DNA of 64,000 nt from Lineus longissimus (GCF_910592395.1 NC_088324.1:15650953-15714952), one strand, 5' to 3'; counted from the stretch's first letter, positions 37,701-49,707 are shown. Translations and numbers: made by a program. The notes: generated from the sequence alone by a model not told the origin.

Positions 37701-40700
37701 TATACACACCAGATCAATTTCAATAACTTTGGATATTAGTTGCCCAAAACCATCACCTGGACCTTCTTGCTAATGCTGCTGGATTGTACCTACTGCTGAT
37801 ACGAGATTGTGTACGATAATAGTATTTGGTACCTTAATCACTTCAGTGGTCTAATGACGATTGTGTCAAGCTAAAATAACCACAGGTGCCGCGCGCGCCG
37901 ACTTCGATCCCAGGCCATTCTGGCTAAAAGCCCAAACCTTTAACGTTCCGTCGAATGGGACGACCCCATCCTGATGGACGGAAGCCCCCCCCCCCCCCCC
38001 CCCCCCCCGCAAAGAAAAACACAAATGTAACTGTATTCTGCAGTTTCTCAAAATGACCATTGCTGGATTTCAGCATTTACATGCCCCATTCCAACTGTAC
38101 AAAACGGTAAATGGAATACTGAGCAACCTCAAATCAAGCATGGAGAGGCCATAACCATAACCTGCGACCCAGGTTACCTTGCACTCGGACATCAATCAAT
38201 TAAGTGCAGTATGGATAGGGCTAATGACAAAGATGGCTGGAATTTGGACCCACCCTCGTGCAGAGGTAAGTAATCCAATGGTCTTCAACTTCATTATGAT
38301 GAACAACTATAACTTATTTCGAAAGATTCTGGCACTCCGTGTTTCGATGATTGACACAAAAGTACTGCTTCCGTAGAACAAAGTATATCATGTGAAGTCC
38401 AAAGCACTTAGTAAAAAAAAACTTGGAAAAATAAGAATACGTATCACCAAAAACGAGCGATTTGAAGTAAAACAAATTTCTCGAGTATTTTTTAGGCTTT
38501 TTGCGTGCAGTGCTGGACACGCCCATGAGATAGACTAAATGAAATATCAAATGCACATCAGCACTACAATATTGGGATATAATCGCCAGGGGTACGTGCA
38601 TTTGTGCAGTGTTGGTCAGATTGGACTGGAGTGTCTGGTGCAGCAAACGATGAGAGCAATGAAGTTCACGATTGTGTCTCAGTGACACACTGATGTCTTT
38701 CAGTCAGGGCAACTCTTTCCAACTCCTAGGTTATCCCTACAGTATCGGACAGTGGCCCCTGCCTCTGTAGGTGATATCTGCTTTTTCCATTACAGGAGTC
38801 AGAGGATTATATACTGGGTGTAGTTTTTTACTAGGCAGTTTGTCTTTCAATTAAAAAATTCAATTATGGTTTACAGAGATAAGATGCGCCCGACCCGCGA
38901 GACCAGAAAGAGGAATCGTACAATTCATGAACCGCACTAACAAGAATGGAATAGGGGCAGTGATCAAGATCAGTTGTAACCGTCACTTCGAGTTAGATGG
39001 TTCTCAAACACGGAAATGTATGAGGAATGGCCGGTGGTCAGGGAAAGATGCGACATGCCAGCCCACGCGCGCCCAAGGTAATTAATTGCTAGTACAAGAA
39101 GATGGCCATATGACTTTTTTTTCATTTCGAAACATGGGAAAACAACAATCAGGCTAATGGAAGATGCATCAGGACAGCCAAGCTATTGCCAAATTTCACG
39201 TGTTAGTGAAAGAACCTATAGTACATCGGTGTAGCATTTCAGCAAATGGGTACCAGGTGCATATCACAGATTTGTGATGAAGTCCCTATTCAAAGCAAAG
39301 TGCTCTTTTGTTTCCTGGCTAACCGGCAGGAGGAATACGCCAATTCTAAAGATGAATGTTATTTTCACGACAAATGTACATGTTTTCAGATCTTTCACAC
39401 TGTCCCATTCCCGTGCTACCATACGCAGCAAGGAAATTTGGCGATAGTTACAACAGAGGTGATTCGGTCATTTACAAATGTCACAACCTGTTCATAGCCC
39501 GGGGACCAACAAATCTTACATGTAATGATAAAGGCCAATGGGAACCACCTGGGCTGCCGAGGTGCGAAGGTACGTTGAACATTAGTCATGGACGGCTTTT
39601 ACAATCATCAATGGTGATCATCATCATCATCATGCCCCACAGTCATGCCATCATCGGACGACCCAACACATTCAACTAACCAGCACTATGCTCGTCTTTC
39701 TTCCACACGGTAGATCAAGTCTCTGATTTTGCGTCCCGTCCACAACACTTCCATTGATTCAAGCTAATGTCATCACCGGTGGAGTCCTGCTGCTCGGCTA
39801 AGGGTTTCGAGTGTGTCTTCTTGCTCCTTCTCGCATTCTATCTCGACCCTACCATGAGCCAAAGCCGCCTTGTTTTTGATGCGTCCCCCTCAGTCTTTCG
39901 ATCATGTTAGCTTGAAACGATGTTGCTTTACGATCCAACATATTTCTTATTACTGAGAGTTTAAGTATTAGAACACGCCAGGATGAGAAGTTTAGATCCT
40001 GGTTTGTATGTGTTATCTTTCTGTAGAACTTACTTTGTTACTCTGGCCATAAGATCCAGGAGTGGTACTTCTATTTTCTGCCTCCTCGAAATAGAACTTG
40101 ACGCACTCTGTCTCATCGATGGTGTTGATGTGGTCAGTGATCCGTTGAGCCGCCTCTCTTCTCAAAACGTCATTGACGTATCATTTCCTAACTCTTGGTT
40201 TACATTCCTGCTAGGTCCCAAAAGTGTAGGACGTCACCACATTGCTTATATTTGTTTTAACAATTACTTATTCACTTGCTGAGAGAATGTTAACGCAAAC
40301 GTTTAGAACAGCCATGGGTAGTCCGAGAGGTCTCCCATTGTAACTAATGCATACATGGAGTGGTTGGAACAACGCACCCTCGCCACGTCCACCGCACCAA
40401 GTGGCTGCTTCACTAACCGTACAGTAAGGCATATTTCACGTATTCCTGAAAAAAGTGACGGTCTTCATCGACGCAGAAGATAGTTAAAACAAAAAGCGAG
40501 TTGACAAATTGTCCTCCTTTCTGTTCAGTTGTTTTTCAACTCTTATTACTTCATCTACAGGATTGTACAGTTTCGACGACCCCGAACAACTGGCGGGGAA
40601 CTTCGGTCTGTTGTTCGACGAGATGAACAAAACAGATGAGTACCTGGATACGAGAGGGAGGCGGATCGATCTGAACGCGCCAGATGGAATGGACATCACT

Positions 40701-43700
40701 TTTTTAATCGATTCCTCTGGCAGCATTACACAACAGGAGTTTAATGATGCCATCAATTTCGTCAAGCTTTTCGTAGAGAAGGTATATACAGAGAGAGAGA
40801 CTGCATTAGATACGCTGTGTATAAAAGACCGCTTTACCTGTTGAGATTCCTCTGACAACTTTACGTGACCCAAATACAATTCCCGATGGTTATCTTTACG
40901 TGAATTTCAGAAGCGCATGGCACCGTGCAAATGTGGTTAATTTGTGAGCCGATCCGAAAGGGAAAATAGTCCTGATTAAAATTGTTACGGTGCATAATAC
41001 TAGATCAGTCGCATGGATAAAAACGTCAGTTGAAATGGAGGCCGGTATCGAAAGATGCAAGCAACAGCACTCATTCAACACAAATTGCCATTTTCTGTCA
41101 CTGGCTTTTTAAGGAGTTGCCCTTTATTTAGTGCACGTTAATCAATCTACAAAATAACGAGTTGATCGTGAATAATGCTACTGCCCTTTCCTTTAGATCG
41201 GTGTATCAAGAAGAGATGATGGAGCGCGAATTGCAGTCGCATCATTTGCTGCGAACCCTGTCAAGGACTTTCAGGAAAATAATGGGTTTAATGCCAATCC
41301 ACCAAAAACTGTGGAGTTGGTAAAAGCTCTGCTATCCCGGCTTCAGTACAAAAGTAAGTAACATACATTGCATCATACCAATTCAATTTATTGAAAGATT
41401 CTGATTATACAGAGTGATCAGTAAAAAAGCGTCATTTAAGGAGCAAACACAGGATACAGAGCACACAAATTGAATAGTAAATCTGCACATCTTTAGGAAG
41501 TAGGCCAGCAGTATGCAGAACGGAATTTTATTTAAGTATCACTGATAGAAAGAGGCGAGGCTTTCGTATCCTCTCTGGATTGCTATGCAAACGACTTCTA
41601 AATCACCCGACAAATTAACTGACTATGGTTCATTACCGTTCAATATCAAGTATTACCTCACCTCATTTTTACTTCAGGTGGCGATACAAACATCACAGGA
41701 GCACTGGCACAATTCAAAGAGAACATGCTGCCCTTAAATCTTCGAATCAGAGAAAATGCAAAACAGTACTTATTCATTTTGTCAGATGGTTAGTATGAAT
41801 AAAAAGCAGAACTGTTCGAGCAAGCGAAACTTGTCCAAATCACATGATAGGCGTCGACAAGCCACCTTTTATCGAGCGATCTGGTGTCTTGCCAATGAAC
41901 GAAAATGCTGAACTTGATTAGAAATTATACCTGGTTTACGTGCTGTGACTGTGTTCAGGAATCAACGGTGATAAGGAGTGTTCATGATCATGATATATAT
42001 TTATGATATATTCATTTATTCGCTCAATTAATGAAAATATGCTATGAGGAAGTTTAAATTTCGCACATTGGTTCTAGGTGTCGGTAATGGCGGTAATTAG
42101 ATTAGACAAAGACATTCTAAATCGGACAATAAAAAGTTTAGACTTGCACGTATATACTTGCATGAACTTGATATGGTATGTTTTAGGGAAATACAACCGG
42201 GGAGGAAGTCCTATAAAAACAGCCCAGCAACTCCGTGGGGAGCCGTTTAAAGTCGAAATCTTCGCAGTAAAGATAGGGAATGAAAAAGAGGCAGCAGAGG
42301 CCAAGGTGAACACACAAGTTCTCATCGATTTGTCGTCCGAGAAAGATATGAATGTCGATCTGACAGATCCACATTACTTTCATCTGCAAACCTATGCAAC
42401 TTTCGACTTTTTGGTACAGAAGCTGCTTAACGGAAGTATCGGTGAGTAAAAAACAAATAGTCTCTACACAATGGTATAAAGATCAGAATAACCGTATGGA
42501 TACCATCAATATTTGAGAATTTCCTTCTGTGAACTAATGCACTTGATTAGGAACAACGTTTACATGACGTAGTGAAGGCGGTCGTCACGTCACCATGCAT
42601 TTTACATTACTGTAACGTGACGCGACGCGACATTTTCGTAAACGTTGGTCCCAATCAAGTGCATGGATCTATAATGCATGCACTTGATTGGGAACAACGT
42701 TTACATGACGTAGTGAAGGCGGTCGTCACGTCACCATGCATTTTACATTACTGTAACGTGACGCGACGCGACATTTTCGTAAACGTTGGTCCCAATCAAG
42801 TGCATGGATCTATAGTAGTGCATATCCGTACGGGCGTGGGTTTAAGCGACGAGGAGAAATGTAAATCACTACAACCCGAAACGCGTTCAGTAAGAAAGCA
42901 GCACTTCAGGCTTAATCAAAGTGTTCGGTAATAGTCAAACTGCTTAGACACAACAGATACTAATGGTGAAAGCGGAATATAAGCCATAGCCTTAGGGGTC
43001 ACCTATCGATTGAGCCCCCACTCTTGAGCTCCTCCTTTAAACGCCCCCAGCTTCGTCAACACCTTGTAGTAGCACTCTTCTCACACGCAAAATGTATCTG
43101 CGGAGACTTCAACAGCGACAGCCCTCGTAAATTACTTTGAGGAAAATTCGGGTCGGTGGGGCTCATCAAATAATCTTCCGTTTCCCCCCTGCCTGCGAAA
43201 GTGCCCCCAGTTTTACCATTTTTTTAAATTTAGACTACAGTGAATGTGGTATCGCTGGTAAGACGGGCATCACTATTGGTAACATTATTGGAGGGAAACT
43301 CGCCAAACCTCGGGCCTGGCCATGGATGGTTGCAGTGAGAGAGAGTAAGGCAAATGACGCGGGCGTGAAACAAGTAGGTGGTTAATGCCTAGACTGGAAT
43401 TCTTTTTACTGTCACGGGCCCATCATTGATCCATGGATGGAATTCATTTATATTAGAATTTGTGAACTATGCATATTTTCCATAATTCTGAAGATTGTTA
43501 CTCAATTGGGTTTGTACTTTGCTGCAAACGTTCATTTATATGGGACCCTACGTCAGTGGGCCAGGACGGAACTCACATCAACGGTTAGTCCACCGGCCAT
43601 CAGTGGATCTACCATGAGCCATCATAGAATCTATGATGGGGTATGCGTGTAAAACGCGGCTTACAATAATCATCACAGATCCATCCATGGACCCATCAAC

Positions 43701-46243
43701 GGTCCATGCATGGACATTTTTGCCTGTGATTGTACTGAGATTTTTCTTTCTAGCACAAGCAAGTTTGTGGTGGGACGGTACTGGATGATGAATGGATTCT
43801 GACTGCAGCACATTGCTTTCAAGGGGACACCTACGATAATCCGCGCAGGGTGATGGTCAAAATAGGTAAATATACTAGTAAACAGATAAATCTCACACAA
43901 TATAAAAACAAATTGAAGCGTAAGAATAACGTCAGTACATGTTACATAGACGACTACATGTTCATAGACATCTCCAGTTATGGTGTGGTGGTGTGAATAC
44001 AAAAAGGTTTCTAATTATAGGTGCAAACAACATGACGCAGTTGCACGAGAACGATCCAAAATTCGTGCATGATGTCAGGGTGCGATCTATGCATATTCAT
44101 GGAGGATGGATTGTCAATGAAGAGCATAAAAAGCTAGACGACAACTGGGCGAATGACATTGCATTGCTGCGTCTCGCAGAAAAAATAAAATTTTCCCAGA
44201 GCGTCCGACCAATCTGCCTGATACCTAAAGACACCCTCGATAAAGGTAAGTTGATGGTGTTTCGTGTGATGGTTCTACCAGGTAAATAAATGCCGAGTGC
44301 CGAATAATTGCTTACACAATCAGGATAAAGTGACCCAATTTAAGCATTTGCGTTGTGATTTTGTCCTCATCAGACCAAAGTGCACTGAATGGAAATTATA
44401 ATTTTAAAACACTGCAGTCTCTCTCCCTGCAACATAACTTAACACTTATATATAAGGGTTACTCGTTACGTCTTTTCATTTCAACAGGGGTCATCCTGGC
44501 CCCCAGCGTCATGAGACATATCATCGCCACACTGCACGTATCATCGTCACTTGTGTTGTGCCAATTCCCAATGAAATTCTGGCCAATGATACGCACGACG
44601 TTTCGACGATGTTGCGATTTGTTTTGCACTAGGCCTACCTCCAATTGAACGAACCGGGAGTAGTAGGGTAGTTATATTTTCACGACCTAATTGGTATAGG
44701 AGGGTTTTACAACCAAATTGATGAAAATCATGATTTGAAACCTTGGTGTCCATAGACAGTTAGAATCTGACCACCATTTGCCCTTTGTCTTCTTTTGCAG
44801 ATATCCAGGATAAGAATGCGGTGGTTGCCGGCTGGGGAAAAGTTGGGAACGAGAGCTTGACGGATGAAGAGTTAGGTAGACTAAAGTCATCAGAGGAACT
44901 GAGACAAGTCAGGCTCCCTGTGGTCACCCAGGCTGAGAATATAAACCGGTGTTACAACAAATATCCAGCTGAGAAAGTAATATGTGCAGGTAATTTTGCA
45001 AGGCATCTTTACTCTTACCCAACATCAACCGTCAACCCCCAACCCGAACCCCTACCGACCCTTATACTACCGCCTTTCTTGAGTTGCTTGAAGAAACTGG
45101 TGCATAACCAAACTAATAAATGCGGTAGCTTGTACTAGTATCATGTATATTCTCATCCGTCATCGCCATCATTACATATCATGGCTTCATGGCCCAGACT
45201 AGCAGTTCGCAAGTCTTAAAGAAATATACGCCTATTTACTTGTATGTTGGCGACACTAACAAAATGACTTCACCACGGCTAATACCATACTTCGAGATAC
45301 ATCAATCGAGAACGACGGCTTATGGTCAAAGAACGAGAATTTATTACATCGAACACGAGGAAAAGTACGGACCCGAGGCCTTGCGAATCAAACATTTCAA
45401 TGTATGTAATTCCTCCACTTTTAATCTCTTTTATAGGCAGCGATATTGCTGTGATTGACTCTTGCAGAGGAGACAGCGGTGGTCCGCTGATGATTGAGTT
45501 GGGGTCCGAAAACAACAAGCCACGTTGGAACCAAATAGGTAGGTCACAGTTACTCGGGGTTTCAGGAAGAAGTGAGCTGCAAAGGCCTGTTGAGGTTCAA
45601 CATGTGCTTGTCACGCGATGTAGAATCTAGATCTTTCTAGATCTATTTTTTTATTTCTTACGCCGCGGAGACACGAACACTTCTCGGCAATTCACACGAA
45701 GTCTGCATGATGGTTTCTGTGTGATGCAATTTCGGTAGTCGGAGACAACCCGCAGCCGCACCACTGCCGGGGTTCGCCAGCTTTCATTGTCGCGAGTGAG
45801 TACGTTGCCTCAAGATGTCGAGATGTTACAGAATACAAATATTGCCACGTGGCGTCATTTAACCCAGGCTCACGACCAGATGGGACTGTCCTAGAACATT
45901 TTAGGCACACGTTGAATCAAACAAGGACAAGTTATCTGGTTCAAGTTCTCCATAATCTTTTACCAGTTCACCCTAGTTCTCCTTTAGTCCAAAAGTACGA
46001 CATTTGTCCGAGATATTGTACGATCTGGGCATTGAATCTTTACAGATCATTTGACCAAACGAAACTAAGAGTCAGGCTGTCACGTATTTGAAATAAGGAA
46101 CGTTCCATTGATCTCTTTCAGGCATTGTTTCTAACGGATTTGGCTGCGCTCAGCTGGACGAGGGCGTCCCCTACGGAAGATACACAGACGTGAGAAAGTA
46201 CCGAGACTGGATCGAAGCCACAATGCGAAATGCAGGGCCATAA
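34791..46243 (+). CDS. Complement factor B/C2-like serine protease, seven CCP modules
   Basis: Eighteen exons join without a stop into 1,046 aa: 34791-34842, 35332-35517, 35914-36159, 36586-36762, 37293-37565, 38074-38265, 38877-39077, 39390-39569, 40561-40781, 41197-41353, 41678-41788, 42187-42441, 43234-43373, 43754-43865, 44021-44245, 44801-44989, 45437-45538 and 46122-46243. Exon 1 is a signal peptide (MLLVVTAILALTVTTIQ). Exons 2-8 each encode one CCP/Sushi module (about residues 18-502) with the four-Cys plus Trp pattern, all phase 1-1. Exons 9-12 (503-750) are a VWA domain with a complete MIDAS (DSSGS, GDTN, LSDG). Exons 13-18 (751-1046) are a trypsin-like domain with His (TAAHC), Asp (NDIALL) and Ser (RGDSGGP), and Asp at the S1 position. 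Just before the VWA strand, RGRR/IDLN sits where factor D cleaves factor B. The family supplies the catalytic subunit of the alternative-pathway C3 convertase. Vertebrate factor B has three CCPs, so the stalk is long. Confidence 0.93.
39598..39960 (-). repeat. Possible 3' end of a non-LTR element
   Basis: On the minus strand the stretch ends GTGGGGCATGATGATGATGATG, very like the GCGGGACATGATGATG end of the RTE element at 18267-18300. The upstream boundary and any coding remains are not resolved. Confidence 0.35.
40034..40400. mobile_element. Penelope-like retroelement relics in inverted orientation
   Basis: In the intron between CCP7 and VWA of the factor B-like gene. The minus strand from 40180 to about 40034 encodes KCYVNDVLRREAAQRITDHI then NTIDETECVKFYFEE. 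After a one-base frame change it reads IEVPLLDLMARVTK. This matches the catalytic YVDD block and thumb of Penelope reverse transcriptases. The plus strand at 40314-40400 encodes MGSP and then, after a frame change, SPIVTNAYMEWLEQRTLATS, the preceding RT block. The two pieces face opposite ways, consistent with the inverted partial copies common in this class. Both are dead. Confidence 0.6.
42538..42804. mobile_element. Two tandem copies of a 126-bp palindromic MITE
   Basis: Copy 1 is 42538-42663 and copy 2 is 42679-42804, separated by 15 bases. Each begins TGCACTTGATTRGGAACAAC and ends with the near-perfect reverse complement (GTTGGTCCCAATCAAGTGCA), so each can fold on itself. The copies differ at only one or two bases. 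The repeating unit including the spacer is 141 bp. Located in the intron between the VWA and protease exons of the factor B-like gene. Confidence 0.85.
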
Positions 46244-46434
46244 AATTGACGTCCTGGCACCTGCGCATTTTGGGACTAAGTGGTCTCCAGACTGAGAGTG
46301 TGCTGCAGCTCATATATGAACTAAAAGACTGACATGACTGAGAGAATCTGTGGTCATGCCTGCTGTTATAGCAAATCAAAGGTACGAGGAGGATGTGAGT
46401 TTGAGTGGGATATGGAATGATGCCCCAGATCGCA

Positions 46435-46440
46435 AATAAA
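46435..46440 (+). terminator. Poly(A) signal of the factor B-like gene
   Basis: AATAAA about 190 bases downstream of the stop codon at 46241-46243. Confidence 0.6.
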
Positions 46441-47270
46441 CCCCGCCATCAATACCACACCCTGTGCTTCCCTCTAATGAGTAATACTAAGATGCTTCAC
46501 ATAGGGTCACTGCTCTGCCAAGTAGCTAAAATATATCCAGAAATTTACTCCCGGTGTGTACAGATCCCCGTCCACTACCTAGTGTGTCAGTAGGAATTAA
46601 CCTGCAACTGTTACAGAGTACAGCTGGTTGGCGGAATATGGTGTGTTAAGTGATATAAACCAGCAACTAAATCTTGATCTGAAAGTTGAGGTACAACGAG
46701 CCAAAAGATGCTTTTTACTCAGTAGAGATGACCGTGCGATGTAAGCACGAGAATTAAGGATTTCAGGTACACTTTTTGACCATTTCGTTAAAATGGGTAA
46801 AACCCAATAAAGCTAACGAAAAATACACTGGGTCAGCCAAGCTAAATGTTTATCACTCACTCATTGACCATATTTCTATATCCCTATATTTCTCATATAC
46901 TCAAGCCAGTTGTCTTTGCTTTGAACCTTCTTGCAGCTATTAAATATTGCTTTTTGCTTATTTTCATCGACGTCAATCGTCACCTATTGTAATGTTCAAT
47001 TTTGCACCAAATAAATGATGACGATAAGTCGGCGTTTCCATGTTTCTTATTGAAAGGAATATTGTGGTATGGTATAAAGATGTGCAGGATTCCAGGGTAT
47101 TCGCACGCTGATCATCACCAAAGAACGAAAATCTCTACTAGTGTCTCAAATATGCAGAAGGTATCCATATGCACATCCGAGACTGTAACGGCAATAAACG
47201 CCAATTATTATATCGTACAGATTTCAAGTACCCTTTTTTCTAATGGGGTGAATCATCTGGTCCTTCTACC
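46441..47270. other. Intergenic region, nothing called
   Basis: No exon, repeat array or transposon end recognised between the factor B-like gene and the first Tourist-like MITE. Confidence 0.45.
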
Positions 47271-47273
47271 TAA

Positions 47274-47538
47274 GGCACCTTCCCCATAGAGGTATACGGT
47301 ATACTACACTATACGCGAACAATGGCTTCACAAAGGGTGCATGACCATGAAACTATTGTTCGCGTATAGTATAGTATAGGGTATAGCTCTATGGAATAGG
47401 TGCCTTAGGCACCTTCCCCATAGAGGTATACGGTGTACTACACTATACGCGAACAATGGCTTCACAAAGGGTGCATGACCATGAAACTATTGTTCGCGTA
47501 TAGTATAGTATAGGGTATAGCTCTATGGAATAGGTGCC
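47274..47538. mobile_element. Two abutting Tourist-like (Harbinger-type) MITEs
   Basis: Two 131-bp palindromic elements (47274-47404 and 47408-47538) begin GGCACCTTCCCCATAGAG and end with the imperfect reverse complement (CTATGGAATAGGTGCC). They are bordered by TAA, share a single TTA between them, and end at TAA. This is the 3-bp TWA pattern of Harbinger-family targets. The copies differ at one internal base (ATACGGTATAC against ATACGGTGTAC). Confidence 0.82.
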
Positions 47539-47644
47539 TAAAGAGCACAGATTTCAACAACCAGGCCTCGGACATTTTTGCAATCAGGTCTTTACACATC
47601 GATTCAATAAATGTTGACATCTACTTACGGTCTGCATATGTATA

Positions 47645-47876
47645 CAGTAGAACCTCCCTTAGTGGACACCTCTCTATTAAGGACACCCTCTCTATTAAGG
47701 ACACCCTCTCTATTAAGGACACCCTCTCTATTAAGGACACCCTCTCTATTAAGGACACTAAATTTGGTCCCAAATTGGGTGTTTCCATTCAATTTGACCT
47801 CTCTAATCAGGACACCTCTCTATTGAGGACAGCACTTGTCAGCCCGAAGGGTGTCCTTTATAGAGAGGTTCTACTG
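47645..47876. mobile_element. Tc1/mariner-pogo-type MITE with internal 18-bp array
   Basis: The ends CAGTAGAACCTC and GAGGTTCTACTG form inverted repeats flanked by TA on both sides (47643-47644 and 47877-47878), the target duplication of Tc1/mariner elements. Inside is an array of five 18-bp units (CTCTCTATTAAGGACACC) that resemble the inner part of the terminal repeat. There is no coding capacity. Confidence 0.8.
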
Positions 47877-48250
47877 TATTTATATCTGGGTCAGAACAAT
47901 AAGAGGACGAATTATGTAGTTACGAGAGAGAACGCATTCCGAATACAGTTACTGACAGAGACTGTTTAGTGCACGGAGAACACTTTTCGATAGGACAAGA
48001 TGTAAACGTGGCAGCAGGCGTGAGGTAAGGTTTTGTTTTTGGTATTGTGTTAGTCCCAGTTTCAAATAGCAATGTGTGAATGTACTGGATAACACATAGT
48101 TTCATGGGTCATTGCATGGATTAGCCTTAGCCTTACACGTATATCGGGTTTTTTTAATGATGAGACCCAAAAGGGCTACTCACCAAATTTGAACTATCTA
48201 GACTCAATGGTGAGAAAAAGGGCTACCATTGTTGACGGACGACATACGCC

Positions 48251-48300
48251 GACGACAGACGACAGACGACAGACGACAGACGACAGACGACAGACGATAG
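48251..48300 (+). repeat. 7-bp microsatellite (GACGACA)n
   Basis: Seven clean copies of GACGACA. Degenerate GAC-rich repeats continue to about 48370. Confidence 0.9.
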
Positions 48301-48355
48301 ATGACACGACAGACTATAGACTATAGATGACAGACGACTGAAGATAGAGGGCAGA

Positions 48356-48950
48356 CGACGGACGCCAGATGTCATGGGCTCAGCCAGTTGTGCTAAAACG
48401 AGAATTGATATTCGTAGTGTGTGGTCATTTGGGATCTGACCAACTGTGATAGTAGCGGGTGTGATCCATACAAAACGGATTTTTTAAAAAAGTAAAAAGA
48501 CAACGAGAAAGAAACATGAAAAAATAACAACAGGGTTGTGAAAAAGTTAAAGGTAGATGGAAAAAAGACACCACGTAAAAAAGAAAACAGATAAAAACAA
48601 CGGTAGAAAGGACACCACCAGTCATGGAATAAGCCTCCAGTCTGTGGACAACGCTTCGAGAACATGAAAAGCCAGGTTACACAAGGTGCATGGGTTTAAG
48701 AGTGATCCTTGGAGCCCAAAGCGCACCCCAGTGAAAGGCAAGGAATAAGAAGCAGACCTTCAGCCCCGTGAGCAGAGGCGTGAGCTCAAAACCCTGATCC
48801 AAGGAGACCAATGGTGGAAGTCGAGTGCTGCTGAAACATCCTAGACAGACGACTGATGAAAGAAGACAGACGACGGACGACTGATGTCTTGAGCTCATCC
48901 AGGTGTGCTAAAAAACGAGAATTGATGTTCGTAGTATGTGGTCATTTGAC
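48356..48950. repeat. Dispersed repeat seen twice
   Basis: The block reading GATGTC..GAGCTCA..CCAG.TGTGCTAAAA.ACGAGAATTGAT..TCGTAGT.TGTGGTCATTTG occurs at about 48366-48430 and again at 48880-48943. In both cases it follows a GACGAC microsatellite. The sequence between is A/G-rich, with no gene recognised. Confidence 0.55.
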
Positions 48951-49707
48951 CAATCTCGTGCCGGCTGGGGCCTTCAGCTCCAACTACAGAGCTAAAATCC
49001 AGGCCCTTACTGCCGCAACTGATCGCCTTACAAGATACATATACGACACCCACTGTCTTTCTAACCGTTCTAGATGATGGCCTGCAATCTCTAGAATCTG
49101 AAAAAAAGACCTACTCACAAGCAACCTGACGGAAAACCTGAGAGCAGTGAATCTGAGCGCACGGGGAATTGCTGGAAATGAGGTGGCGGATAAGCTTGCA
49201 AAAGAAGGCAGTAAATTCCCTCCGCCAAATGTAAGATCCATGGAGAATAAAAAATAACTAAGGGGAAAATTCTACACTCACTCGGTAGCAAGAACTGGTG
49301 CTACAACTCAAAGTCAGACGGCATCAACAAATAATTTGAGGAAGAACAACAAGGTGCCATCTTCCGACGTAGAACTGGACACTGCCACCTTTAAAAAATC
49401 TAAGAAAATTGGGCCTGTGCAAATCTGCGAATGTGGTTTCTCTGAACAGACACCGAACCACATCCTGGAGATATGTCCTCTGATTACCAACCAAGGGGAA
49501 GTTAGAGCCACATCTCTTCAAACGAGCTGTGGGGAACCGAGACAGATTTGCCTCACTCTTAACTTACCCATTAGGCAACCCATTGAAGGAGAGATCAGTT
49601 CTCTGGGCGATGGTGAACTGGTGGAACAATCCATCCTGAAGACAAGTGCTAGTTTCAGTGCTAGCTTTGGGCGACGGTGTATCAGGGGAAAAATAATAAA
49701 TGGATAA
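48937..49707 (+). pseudogene. Non-LTR retrotransposon relic, RNase H and C-terminal part
   Basis: Plus-strand fragments encode AGAFSSNYRAKIQALTAATD, then GIAGNEVADKLAKEGSKFPP, which match the substrate-grip and last acidic regions of the RNase H domain found in I/Jockey-group elements. A 123-codon frame from 49336 contains CECGFSEQTPNHILEICPL, a zinc-knuckle-like tail common after that domain. Frames are broken between 49072 and 49160, and catalytic residues are missing. Confidence 0.65.

Noticed and set aside
39983-40282. 99-codon plus-strand frame
   Set aside because: Antisense of the Penelope-like relic.
42572-42931. 119-codon frame with an internal duplicated block
   Set aside because: It runs through the two copies of the palindromic MITE and is not a gene.
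43410-43710. Possible foldback around CCATGGATGG and GGTCCATGCATGGAC words
   Set aside because: Pairing is patchy and no target duplication was found.
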